Origin: Leishmania martiniquensis
Lineage: Eukaryota; Euglenozoa; Kinetoplastea; Trypanosomatida; Trypanosomatidae
Direction: 5' to 3'
DNA: 64,000 nt
NCBI RefSeq assembly: GCF_017916325.1
Contig: NC_090143.1
Location: 310,001 to 374,000, forward strand
Both the position numbers and the translations under genes were made by a program. Each line of letters begins with the position of its first letter. Position 1 is the stretch's first letter. Below are positions 50,928 through 60,166 of this stretch, one piece after another. The notes under the pieces were generated by a model. That model was not told the origin of the DNA. It saw only the letters and a program-made list of their open reading frames with translations, and did not search any database.

Positions 50928-53900
50928 TCATCCCGCCTTGATCGAATCTGCTGCATCAAGCTCAACCGCCTGCGCACACGAGGACAGAATATCAAGGGCT
51001 TGCGCGTCGAGCGACGACTTGGGCAGCAGGAGCCCCGCCACGCCCTCGTGCTGCATCGCGACAAGGGCGCCGCAGGTGAGGCACGTGTAGATGATGTACA
51101 CAGCGGCCTGCCTTGTTGCCGCCGCGCTGCCATCGCCACCTGTGAGCCTACCCCCGGGTGCATGCGGTGCAGGTTGGTGCTGGACTTCCTCCGCCCCCAG
51201 CGACCGCGGCGCTTCTACCTGTGAGCAGTGGCTGTAGGCTCGAATGTTGGCTCGGCCAAGCGCGACTGTAGCTCTATCGGTCAGGTGTACCCCGCTTGTC
51301 GTGCTCGAACTTGGGGAAAAGACGCCAGGAGACCGCGCTGGTAGCGGCGAAGCTCCGTTGGCTCTGTCGCCGCCCGCTCCCCTTTCTTCCTCCGCCTGAC
51401 GGCGGTCGCATCCCAGCAGCGCACCCCCCGTCTGAGCGCGCAGAACCACCGCAGCAGCCGCGCCAGCACCTGCGCTGGGCTTCGCCGTGGTGGAAGGCCC
51501 GCCCGGTGCCTTCGATGGTGTGGGCGGGGACAGTAGAGCCAGCAGCCCATGCGCCACTTCGGGCAGATGCAGCCACTCCACCCCGCGGGCGGCACCGGTG
51601 AAGCGGCCGCACACGTCACAGGAGCACACAAAAGAGCCGTAAATCATAGACAAACACCCGTTCGAAGTCGTGGCACGGCCGCACAGACAGGCGGTCGTAA
51701 ATGGAACGCCGGACGCCCCCTCCGTCTCCGCCATGCCACCATCGAGCGCCGCCGCCGTGACCGCAGTAGCGGCGTCGGTACCGCGCATCGCCCCAGCCAG
51801 CATCACACCGGCAGAGGTATGGCGGAACAGCGTGCCAGCCACCAGAGTGGGCTGCAGGGCATCGAGCCTGTCACGAGTCCCCAGAAAGGTCCTCTTCATG
51901 GACTGCTGTGACAATGGCGCCCGTCCAGAGAGTTTTGACACGTCAACGGCCCCCTCTGCCGAAGTCAGTGGTGGCGACGGACGCTGCTGCTGCTGTTGAT
52001 GCGCCGCGGCAGAGGCGGCCTGAACGGCATCTACGTCAAGCGCAGTGCCGAGCTCGTCGACAAAGCTCTGCGTGGCGCTCCGATCACCGTCCACGTCGTC
52101 GTCGCTGCTGCGCACGTTCGCACCAAGAGAGGCAGCAGGTGCTCTGCCGATCGGTCCTGTGGCGTCAGCTGCCGGTACCTTTGCTGCCTGTGGACCACCG
52201 CCTCCCCCATGCGGCTGCTTCCCGTGTGAGGCGGTCTCGCCGCCCTTCGGTTCGCGGGATGCTGCGCCCTCCATTGCCACAGGCTTAGGAGAGCCTACGT
52301 GCTCTGAGAGGTTGCCCGGCTGGCAGGGCGTCGCTGACGGTAGCGAAGAGGGTGTGGAGGCGTCTGCTTTGGCGGCGCGGCGCCTGCCACTGGCGCCGTC
52401 TCGGTCCACGCCGTGACCGCCCTGGCGCTGCTGCCGCCGAACACTGCGCTCTCGCCAGGAAGACAGCTCCGAGAGCATCGCATTCAGCTCGCCTGCTGTT
52501 GGCGCTGCTATACGAGCGGCCAACGGCGGCGCCGCTCTCTCGTTGGGCGTGCCGCGGACGTGCGGCCGCTGTGGAGGTGCCGGGGACGGTTGGGCGCGCC
52601 CACCCGACTCCCCCGCACCACCACTGCGGGTTTCCTGCGCAGCATCGCCATTCACAACGCTTGGCATCGGCGCAGCAGCCGCTCCATTGCGCGGGCGAGA
52701 GGAGGGCGACGAGGTGATGGACGGTGACCGGGCGCCGCACTGATCGACGACAGCGGCGCTGCGGAGCGCCTCAGGAAGCGGAGGCGGCATGAAGGCCGCC
52801 CGCGAGCGCGCAGCACCTGCGGCTCCCTGGGATGCACCAGCCACAGAGGGCTGTGCCGGTGCCTCACGGCCTCCGCCGCCAGTGCCCTTTGCCAGCAGTC
52901 CCTGCTGCTGAAGAGCAGCAGCGGCCCCTGGCGAAAGACGTGGCGACCCCGCGGCGCCAGGCACGTGCGGTGCACCCCCTCTGCTGGCCGTCCCCTGCGA
53001 CGCCGCGTGGCGTTCAGACTCGCCTCTCTTCGCCTCTGCTATGTGCTGCTTCTGCATATCGAAGCGAGCGATCAGCTCCTCGATGGAGGCGTCGCCAGCT
53101 CCTCCTCCACTGCCTACGTGGGGGGCCGGCTGCCGCTGCGCTTGCGGTGGTGATGATGGCGGCTCCTCCTTTTCCGGGGCTCGCGCCGCTGATGGCGACG
53201 CCGGAGACGACGACGCCGGTAAGGCGGCAGCAGCGGCGGTGGCGGACGGCACTGGACTAGCAGCACCACGATCACCGGCCTTTGGGGGGGACGGCGAAGC
53301 CTGCGGCACTCGCCGTGGCGGTAGCGACGGCGGAGCAGCAGCAGCAGCACAAGCACAAGATGCTTCACCTCGGCAGGCGCCGACGGCGTCACGCGCGGCA
53401 GGGGTATCGCCAACGGCCGTGTTGTCGGCGAGCTGGTCGATGAGGTCTGGCACATGCTTCATCAACACTGGTGACATGAGCACCTGCCCCGCGTCCGGTC
53501 GTCGCCGCGCGTCCTTCTGCAGCAGCTGCACAATCAGCTCCCACAGCTCCTCTGAGTAGACCGCTGGGATGCGCGGCGGCTGCTTGTGCACGATGTCGCG
53601 CATAAGCGCCTTCATCGTTGTGGATTCAAACGGGACATGGCCGGCACACAGCTCGTACAGCAGCACGCCGAGTGCCCACATGTCGCTCTTACTGTTGTAT
53701 GGGCGGCCCTGGCACAGCTCAGGGGAGAAGTAGCAAGGCGTCCCGCACATGGTGCTCGCCATCGCCACGGTGCTCTGCAAGACGGTGCTGATGCCGAAGT
53801 CGCCGAGCTTGACGACGTGGTTCTTTGTGAGGAAGATATTGGACGACTTGATGTCGCGGTGGAGGAGGCGGCGGTCGTGCATATACTTCACCGCCATGGT

Positions 53901-54407
53901 GGTCTGCACAAAGAGGCTGACGATCTGCTGCTCTGACAACAGCCCCTCAGTGGCGGCGGAAGACGGCGGTGGCGCCCCCTGCAGCCTGGGGGAGGCAGGA
54001 GCGCCACCGCGGTGCCAGCCAGCGCCCCCCAGCTTCCGTGCCGCCTGCGCGCTACTCAGGAGGGAATAGACGTCGCCACCGTCGGCGTACTCCATGACAA
54101 TGTACAGGTGCAGGTGCTCCTCGTAATACTCGACGTACCGCACAATGTTGGGGTGGTGCAACTTCTGCAGGATATTGATCTCGTTGTGCGCGTCGTGGCG
54201 CTGGCGAGAAGACATGCTCGCCAGGTTCAGGTGCTTCACCACGAAATACTGCTGCTGAGGCTCATGAAAGACAAGGAGGGCTTGGCCATAGCTGCCCTTG
54301 CCCAGCGAGCGCACTGGCACGTATCCAGATTTGCGAAGCGTGATGGGCAGCTGCGGCCGGGACGGGCCGATGCCCAGCAGCAGGTTCAGCTCATCAACCG
54401 GGTTCAT
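50928..54407 (-). CDS. NEK-like serine/threonine kinase with cysteine-rich tail
   Basis: A 1159-residue protein kinase. The catalytic domain (about 28-318) has GKGSYG (35-40), K57 in FVVKHL, E75, HRDIKSSN (182-189, catalytic D184), DFG (202-204), GTPCYFSPE (221-229) and DMWALGVLLYEL, the pattern of NEK kinases. About 35 extra Gly/Ala/Pro-rich residues (118-153) sit between strand 5 and helix E. Residues 320-890 are low-complexity Ala/Pro/Ser/Gln. The C-terminal part has clustered cysteines: C907, C909, C918, C928, C930, C933 and C1109/C1112 (YTCLTCGAL), probably a zinc site interrupted by a 170-residue loop. The ATG at 54407 starts directly before the family-like MNPVDELNLLLG; upstream codons are UTR-like. 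NEKs in kinetoplastids often act in flagellum or cell-cycle control; the role here is unknown. Confidence 0.93.
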   Translation of the reverse strand: MNPVDELNLLLGIGPSRPQLPITLRKSGYVPVRSLGKGSYGQALLVFHEPQQQYFVVKHLNLASMSSRQRHDAHNEINILQKLHHPNIVRYVEYYEEHLHLYIVMEYADGGDVYSLLSSAQAARKLGGAGWHRGGAPASPRLQGAPPPSSAATEGLLSEQQIVSLFVQTTMAVKYMHDRRLLHRDIKSSNIFLTKNHVVKLGDFGISTVLQSTVAMASTMCGTPCYFSPELCQGRPYNSKSDMWALGVLLYELCAGHVPFESTTMKALMRDIVHKQPPRIPAVYSEELWELIVQLLQKDARRRPDAGQVLMSPVLMKHVPDLIDQLADNTAVGDTPAARDAVGACRGEASCACAAAAAPPSLPPRRVPQASPSPPKAGDRGAASPVPSATAAAAALPASSSPASPSAARAPEKEEPPSSPPQAQRQPAPHVGSGGGAGDASIEELIARFDMQKQHIAEAKRGESERHAASQGTASRGGAPHVPGAAGSPRLSPGAAAALQQQGLLAKGTGGGGREAPAQPSVAGASQGAAGAARSRAAFMPPPLPEALRSAAVVDQCGARSPSITSSPSSRPRNGAAAAPMPSVVNGDAAQETRSGGAGESGGRAQPSPAPPQRPHVRGTPNERAAPPLAARIAAPTAGELNAMLSELSSWRERSVRRQQRQGGHGVDRDGASGRRRAAKADASTPSSLPSATPCQPGNLSEHVGSPKPVAMEGAASREPKGGETASHGKQPHGGGGGPQAAKVPAADATGPIGRAPAASLGANVRSSDDDVDGDRSATQSFVDELGTALDVDAVQAASAAAHQQQQQRPSPPLTSAEGAVDVSKLSGRAPLSQQSMKRTFLGTRDRLDALQPTLVAGTLFRHTSAGVMLAGAMRGTDAATAVTAAALDGGMAETEGASGVPFTTACLCGRATTSNGCLSMIYGSFVCSCDVCGRFTGAARGVEWLHLPEVAHGLLALLSPPTPSKAPGGPSTTAKPSAGAGAAAAVVLRAQTGGALLGCDRRQAEEERGAGGDRANGASPLPARSPGVFSPSSSTTSGVHLTDRATVALGRANIRAYSHCSQVEAPRSLGAEEVQHQPAPHAPGGRLTGGDGSAAATRQAAVYIIYTCLTCGALVAMQHEGVAGLLLPKSSLDAQALDILSSCAQAVELDAADSIKAG

Positions 54408-55354
54408 GGTGGACGCGCTCGAGGTTCCACACACACACACACAGAGGCACACGCAAGTAGAGTCTGCAGTGCTCCACTGAGCAAAGACGGAGGCACTCCG
54501 AGAGGTTAATAAGGGGGGGCGGTGCAGGAAGTGAGTGGTAAAGATGTCGCTGTGAGGGTACGCGGCAACAGCAGGAAAGAGAGAGAGGGAAGGAGGGGAA
54601 AGAGGAGGATACAGCGAGGCAGTCCGTATGCATGACGACCAGAGGAAAGGGAAGACGGGAAGGGGGCAGGAGGGGAGCCACGGTTGCCCCCTTAGACGTC
54701 GAAGCAACAGGAGAGAGGGGGAGAGGGAGAGGGAGGGGGGCGCCTGGGGAGGTAACGAGGGAGGGGGAGAGCAGCGCACGCATGTAGCACACGAAAACGT
54801 CAAGTTCGAGGCGCGGCCATCCATGCATTTCCTCTTGCTCTCCGCCCCTCTTCTTCCCGTTCCTCATCTATCAGCCCCTTGCACCCGCCGCCCTCTTGTA
54901 AGGCGGGCCTGCCATCGCCTCGTCGCTGCGTTCCTGTACGCGCGACTGTGCTGCCTGCCCGATTCTTGGCAAGAGCAGCGTTTAGGATGCGGGAGAAACA
55001 TGCTCAAGCAGCAGCAGAGAGAGAGAGAGGCACGCGCGCATGCCAGTACACTGATCTGCACAGCCCCTCTCCGTCGCTCTCTCACTTGCTCACCTCCACC
55101 GTAGTTGGCCAACTACGGTGAAAGCCCTCCGCTATCTGTACGCCTTGATGCAATTACTTCTCTTACGTGCAAGAGCGCCATGTCATGCGGATATGCAGGG
55201 AGAGAAAGGGGGACGTCAGAGCGACTCCTCAGCAACTGAGCCCCCCTCCCCTTTCACGCCCACCACAGATGCGCGCAGAAGCACTCGTGCGGTGCTTCAG
55301 GCGCGTAAAGGGAGAGGGGGGAGGGGAGGAAGCGTCGCAGGCCTACCTAACTAC
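54408..55354 (-). other. Kinase leader / upstream 3' UTR
   Basis: No gene supported. It contains a CA repeat (54427-54441), purine-rich + strand tracts (54575-54610, 54700-54740) giving pyrimidine tracts for kinase trans-splicing, and a perfect palindrome at 55097-55120. Confidence 0.55.
55097..55120. repeat. Perfect 24-bp palindrome
   Basis: The half-site CACCGTAGTTGG is followed immediately by its exact reverse complement, with no spacer. It lies between the kinase gene and the 3' end of the gene at 55355. Confidence 0.95.
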
Positions 55355-56203
55355 CTACCCTGTTGTGTACCCAGTTACACGCTGCGTGGCTGGGTCGCGA
55401 AGCACAACCAGCGGCGCACCCCACACACCGTAGCGGTACCTCTCCTCCAGCGGCGAAGTGGACGGCGTCGCTGCAGGTGGCGCGCCTTCGTCTGTGTCAG
55501 GAAGACGGACGCGGACTTCGTGGAAGGCAGCGACCAGTGGCGAGCTGGCGAGGGGGGCGCCCAGCGCCGCCGCCGCGGTGGCGGCGGCATCCTGCACGTC
55601 ACCAGCGCGAAATGCATAGGTTACGATGCTGAAGGACGCCGTCGAGTCGCTCCCTTGGCATGCGTTCCGAAAGGAGCTTGCGGCGGAAGGGCAATCCGCG
55701 CCAGCCGCGACAGACGCCGTCGCTTGGAAGGAGGGCGGTGCCCGCTGCACCAGGGACGGCACACGCACAGCTGCCCCGCTGCCTTCCCCATCGGCCCTGT
55801 AGCGCCACCGCGGCGGGAGTGCAACGTAATACCACGGCTCCTCCTCTTCGAGGTAATAGGCTCGGGCCTGGTGGCACACAAAGCACAGCAGCGCGAGTAG
55901 CGGAGACCACAAAAGCAGTTCGCGAAAGCCGGGCGGAAGCCGGTCCAGATACATTGAAAGCGTCATGTACCGCCTCTCACAGTCGGCGCTGCGCCCCCGC
56001 CGGAACGCGCGATAGGCGCCCAAGAAGGCGGCCCTGCCGCTCGCCGTTGCCGCGAAGCGCTTGTTCATGCTGAGCGCCGCCGCTAACGGCGTCGACGACA
56101 TTGCACGCTGTGTTGTGGCCCCGTCAGACGGCAGAGGCGTCGCCGCCGCGGCCATGGCCCACCGGCTTGAGCCCGCCGCGAAGCGATTCAGCGGCGTGAA
56201 CAT
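55355..56203 (-). CDS. Hypothetical mitochondrial membrane protein, 282 aa
   Basis: I do not recognise the family. From the ATG at 56203 the protein has 282 residues. Residues 1-75 form an Arg/Ala/Ser-rich presequence (MFTPLNRFAAGSSRW, later NKRFAATASGRAAFLGAYRAFRRG). A single membrane segment lies at about 95-116 (FRELLLWSPLLALLCFVC), followed by YYLEEEEPWYYVALPPRWRY. The C-terminal half is Ala-rich with a short conserved-looking end (YRYGVWGAPLVVLRDPATQRV). An inner-membrane protein with one span fits. The frame has an ATG 99 nt upstream at 56302, but that lies before the first AG after the pyrimidine tract (56317-56346; AG at 56288-56289), so it should be removed by trans-splicing. Confidence 0.75.
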   Translation of the reverse strand: MFTPLNRFAAGSSRWAMAAAATPLPSDGATTQRAMSSTPLAAALSMNKRFAATASGRAAFLGAYRAFRRGRSADCERRYMTLSMYLDRLPPGFRELLLWSPLLALLCFVCHQARAYYLEEEEPWYYVALPPRWRYRADGEGSGAAVRVPSLVQRAPPSFQATASVAAGADCPSAASSFRNACQGSDSTASFSIVTYAFRAGDVQDAAATAAAALGAPLASSPLVAAFHEVRVRLPDTDEGAPPAATPSTSPLEERYRYGVWGAPLVVLRDPATQRVTGYTTG

Positions 56204-57003
56204 GACAGCGGCGTGCGAAGGAAAAGGCAAAGAGGAGGCGGTACGGCACAGCTGCCCTGCAACGATAGGTGTGGTGGACAGCTGTGTCTGGGCGAGCGAC
56301 ATGCACGCAGAGAGAGGAAGGAGGAAGGAGGGAGGGAGGGAGGGGTGTCGAAGGGGGCAAGGCGAGCACAGGAGTTCCCCCCAAAGAGATGGGGTAGAGA
56401 GAGGGGGGGTTGTAGTGGAGCATACTATGTGCTCCGCGGCGTTTGCATTCGCCGTCTTCGTAGCAGACGCGCACTCACGTGCAAGCCATCCTTGTGTGCA
56501 CAGCGGCGCGTGCGTGGGGTGCCAGACACGTGGAAAGGGAGAGAGGGTGAAGGCACCGGCTGCGACCTTCTTGCTGTCTCCTGCCAGCCCGTCTGCTAGT
56601 CAACGACCGGGTCCTTCTGCCGTGGAGAGGCGTACCTGTGCCGAGACAGGCGTGTATCCATCGAACTCGCTCAGCGCTCAATGCGCATGGCAAACTGTGA
56701 GAGAGGCACGGATACGAAGCCCACCCTTTTTTTCACCCCTCTGCTGGGCGTTGTGGCTCGCGGCGCGACACGGCTGGCGGCTTAACCGTCCCTCCTCCTC
56801 CTCCCTCCCCTCCATGCAGACAGAAGCGCGTGACTCGGCATCCCAGCAGCTTATACAGCTGAGAGAGGAAGGGGAGAGGGGAGGGAGGGGAGGGGAGCTC
56901 CTGTCTTTTCCCTAGCCTGTGTGGGTGTGGGTGCGTATCGAGCACGCGGGAGCACGCAGCAGCAGAAAAAGCGGCAACCGCTGCGGCATGAATGAGCTTC
57001 CTC
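56204..57003 (-). other. Intergenic region upstream of 282-aa gene
   Basis: No gene supported. A strong pyrimidine tract on the transcribed strand at 56317-56346 with the next AG at 56288-56289 is the likely trans-splice acceptor of the gene below. Another tract lies at 56868-56898. Confidence 0.6.
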
Positions 57004-57444
57004 TCAGCGATTCCATTTCTTCAGCGCGCGGAAAGATTCGGTGCGCCGTGTGCGGCCCTTCTTCATGAGCTGCCGTGTGCTCTCCTGCATGTGGAGAAGC
57101 TGCCGCGCCGTCGCCATATCCTCCGCACGGTCCTTGGTGGTGCGGTAGACCTGCCCTGCCCTGCCGTCACGCCGCTCCGTACGGTAAGCGCGGTCGTACA
57201 TGAGGTCCTCGGCAGCATGCTGCATCGAGCGCCGCCCTTGCGCAAAGGCATGCTGAAGCGCTCCGAACTCCTGGTTCAGTCGCTGCTGAAGGCTGAAATT
57301 GGCGCGCTGCGCCTGCGAACGCATCCGACTGACCTGCAGTGCTGCCTTCGACTGACGGAAGCTCTGCTTCGGTGTGCGCGTGGCGAGCGGTCCATGCGAG
57401 AGCTGTCTCGACGAGAGAGAGAGGGTGATGGTGAAGCGGAGCAT
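57004..57444 (-). CDS. Hypothetical basic protein, probable mitochondrial, 146 aa
   Basis: I do not recognise this protein. It has 146 residues, strongly basic, with an N-terminus resembling a mitochondrial presequence (MLRFTITLSLSSRQLSHG). The rest is predicted helical and rich in Gln, Arg and Ala (RMRSQAQRANFSLQQRLNQE, AEDLMYDRAYRTERRDGRAG) and ends TESFRALKKWNR. The size and charge would suit a mitochondrial ribosomal or RNA-binding accessory protein; this is inference. It is cleanly bounded and in line with the neighbouring genes, and the ATG at 57444 is the first in the frame. Confidence 0.75.
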   Translation of the reverse strand: MLRFTITLSLSSRQLSHGPLATRTPKQSFRQSKAALQVSRMRSQAQRANFSLQQRLNQEFGALQHAFAQGRRSMQHAAEDLMYDRAYRTERRDGRAGQVYRTTKDRAEDMATARQLLHMQESTRQLMKKGRTRRTESFRALKKWNR

Positions 57445-58459
57445 TGCCGCCGCGCAGAGCGGCCTCGCCCTTCGCGTTATCGCCCTAACTTGGTGGATGC
57501 CACGATGTTGTGGTCGGCCTTGGCCTACTGTCTGCTGAGACTATAAGGAAAGAAGCGCGTGTGCCTGCGTCGAGGTGCGCCTCTTGCCACCACACATCAT
57601 CTGCGAAGGAGCGACGGGACGCATGAGTGAGGGAAGGAAAGAGAGAGGAGGGGGGGGAGGGGGAGGGGGGGCACAATACACTCAGAGAGAAAGGGATACA
57701 CCCGACGCATGCGATGCGTACTATGAGGTGCGCGGCCATCACGCCCCATCCCTCTGTGTCGTCCATCGACCGCACACACAGCCGAGATCAGCGAGGGGGG
57801 CTCTTTCTCTCTCTCTGTGTGCGCGTGTGTTTTCTCGTGTGAAGGCAACTTGCAGAATACCTGTAATCGCTTTCTTTGCACCTCGTCGCATGCACGCAGG
57901 CGCACACGCGCGGTTGCGCACTGGCAGCGCATAGCACCATCCTTTCCACTTCGGGCTCTAAATAGGTAACCGCATCGAGACGAAGAGGAGGGGAGAGGGT
58001 AGGGGGAGGGGTATCAAGCGTGGTGCGTCCCCACATCCCACACCGGCACGAAAGTGCTCGGGCGCCTTCACTGGCCAGGACGCGCGGACACGTACGTGCT
58101 CACATCTTCAGGGAAGACAGGAAGAAGAAAAAGGACGTGTCTGTACATCTATCGCATCGCCTTACATCGCCGAGAGAGGGGAAGAGGGAGGGGGGAGGAA
58201 GGGGGGCTGACAAGCGTGTAAGCATTGAAAGCGTTGAGGGGAACACATCTACACTGCACACGTGCACACACCTGTGCCGTGAGACGTACACCGATGTAGT
58301 GCTCCGGACGCCAGGAGAGAGGACGGTGGCAGGGGCGGGGCGCGAAACCGCGCACATATCATACGAGCGTACGCACAGACTCTATCAGTGGGATGGCGCT
58401 CATCGACTTCCATCATTTCCCCTCCACGTGCAGCCCGTGGCGGGGGTCGGCATGAGTGC
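57445..58459 (-). other. Intergenic region, Dpy-30 gene to 146-aa gene
   Basis: No gene supported. Purine-rich + strand tracts at 57625-57670 and 57985-58010 are pyrimidine tracts in the transcribed strand, the former within 230 nt of the 146-aa gene start. Confidence 0.55.
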
Positions 58460-60166
58460 TTAGGCCCCCTCACCTTCGTCCTCTTCCTCGTCCTCCCCGC
58501 TAGCGTCGAGCTGACGCTGCAGACTGATCGCCTTCATCGAATAAGCCTCGCGCTGCCGTCTGTCGCGCGCCTCCCACAACTTCGCCAGGGACTCTTCCGT
58601 GTCCACGCCAATGCGCTCCTGCAGCGCCTGCACGCCTGCAGCGTCTGGCTCGCCTGTCTCCTCGTCTACCAGCGCCTCATCGTTCATCAGATCCTCAGCT
58701 TCGTCCTCTGGAAGCTCACCGCAGGTATCCACCGGCAGCCCCATTGTCTGTCGCTGCTGCACGACGGCATCGCGAGCTTGGCGGTAAGCCACAGCAGCGG
58801 ATACGAAGCGCAGCAGGCCGTACATCGCAACTCCCCCGCGCTGTTTCACCTGTGCCTCGACGGCGCTGCGCAGCTCCGCCACACGCTCCCGTTCCCTGGC
58901 CGCTGCCTCGATCTCGTCCGCCAGCGTAGGGATCAGTTTGGGCTTGGGCGCGCCCTCGTCGCCGTCGTCCTCCGCCTGGGCGGCATCCTCTTCGATCATC
59001 TCCTCCGTGTAGAACTCCTCCGGGTGCACCTCGCACAGGTACTCACCATCAAGCCAACAGGTCCGCAGCACACGTGCAGCGCGGCGCACCTGGCGAGTTG
59101 TTGGTTGCATGAACGGAAAGCTGGCGCCCTCTTCTTGCGTCGCTGCGTTCTGCTTGCGGCGCCCCTCGCCATCGCCGTCGCCGTCTTCATCACCGCCGAT
59201 AGCCTCAGCTAGCTCTGGCACAAGCCGCTCCAACTTAAGCGCCACCCCGCGGTCGTACGCGGCGACGGGGTTGAAGGCGCGCAGCTGCTGCAGCAGCACC
59301 GACGGCTTCAACAGCGCGGCCACCTTCTCAGCCGTGTCCGTGGCTTTCGGGGTGGCGTTGAGGAGAAGGTAACACAGGCAGCGACAGAGAAGGTAGTTGA
59401 CGTAGGGAACGCAAACGAAGCGGTGGTCGCGATGCTCAGAGAGGCGCTCCGCCAGCGCCGCAGCGGCAGGAGAGAGGGCAGGGGCGGTATTCGCCGTCGA
59501 GGGTGCGGCGACAACCTCCACGAGCGCAGCTTCCTGCGCCGCGGCACGGTGGTACGCCCCAAGCGTGGCGTCCTGTGCAACGCGCACGCGATCTGCCTCC
59601 TCCACGAGCCTGTGCTTGAGATGGCCCACGGCGCCCTTGGAGAGGGTCAGCAGGAAGCGCTGCGTCTTGAAAAACTCCCGACGGGCCTCGCCCATCACTT
59701 CCTCTTTCTCTTCCAGCGCCGCCGCGGCGCGCGAGGCCGGGTCCTTCCCTGGCGCCGCGCCCGCGCCGTCCCTATCCGCCTCCTCACCGTCCTTCTCATC
59801 CTTCATGGCTGCCTCCTCGTCCAGCAGCTCCTCCGCCTCTTCTTCGGCCGCCTCGTACAGCTCCCGCTGCTCCTCCTCAGCTGCTCGCCTCGTGCGAAGG
59901 CGGTCCTGGAAGTGGTGGAAGCATCTCTGGATCACGTCCACCGCCGCCTTCTCACGCAGGGCGCGCTTCTGGCACCACTCCTGGCGCAGCTCGTTTACTT
60001 TTTGCTTCCGCCTGGCAGCGCCCGCCTTGCGCTCCTCCTCCTGGAGCTGATGGAGGAGGAAGAGAGCCAGGTACTCCTGCGGGTTGCTGGGCTGCGCCGT
60101 GACCGTCTCAGCAATTCCTTTCGCCAGGAGCATCCCGACGTGATTTTTCAGGTAGGTGCTGTCCAT
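58460..60166 (-). CDS. Dpy-30-motif protein, coiled-coil rich
   Basis: A 568-residue protein whose first 45 residues are a Dpy-30 motif: YLKNHVGMLLAKGIAETV followed by NPQEYLALFLLHQLQ. This dimerisation/docking fold is related to the RIIa domain of protein kinase A and is common in axonemal and in histone-methyltransferase complexes. The rest is charged and helical: Lys/Arg/Glu-rich at 45-80, an IQ-like stretch (VIQRCFHHFQDRLRTRR, about 78-94), acidic Glu runs at 95-130, an Ala-rich middle, and a C-terminus with repeated acidic segments ending EDEEEDEGEGA. No membrane segment or catalytic domain is seen. A flagellar or cytoskeletal adaptor is the likeliest role. The start is the first ATG and places the motif at the N-terminus as usual. 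Confidence 0.85.
   Translation of the reverse strand: MDSTYLKNHVGMLLAKGIAETVTAQPSNPQEYLALFLLHQLQEEERKAGAARRKQKVNELRQEWCQKRALREKAAVDVIQRCFHHFQDRLRTRRAAEEEQRELYEAAEEEAEELLDEEAAMKDEKDGEEADRDGAGAAPGKDPASRAAAALEEKEEVMGEARREFFKTQRFLLTLSKGAVGHLKHRLVEEADRVRVAQDATLGAYHRAAAQEAALVEVVAAPSTANTAPALSPAAAALAERLSEHRDHRFVCVPYVNYLLCRCLCYLLLNATPKATDTAEKVAALLKPSVLLQQLRAFNPVAAYDRGVALKLERLVPELAEAIGGDEDGDGDGEGRRKQNAATQEEGASFPFMQPTTRQVRRAARVLRTCWLDGEYLCEVHPEEFYTEEMIEEDAAQAEDDGDEGAPKPKLIPTLADEIEAAARERERVAELRSAVEAQVKQRGGVAMYGLLRFVSAAVAYRQARDAVVQQRQTMGLPVDTCGELPEDEAEDLMNDEALVDEETGEPDAAGVQALQERIGVDTEESLAKLWEARDRRQREAYSMKAISLQRQLDASGEDEEEDEGEGA

Noticed and set aside
49897..50931. Minus-strand frame of 344 codons after the kinase gene
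   Set aside because: It lies in the kinase 3' UTR, is made of simple repeats and Pro/Arg-rich sequence, and has no recognisable domain.
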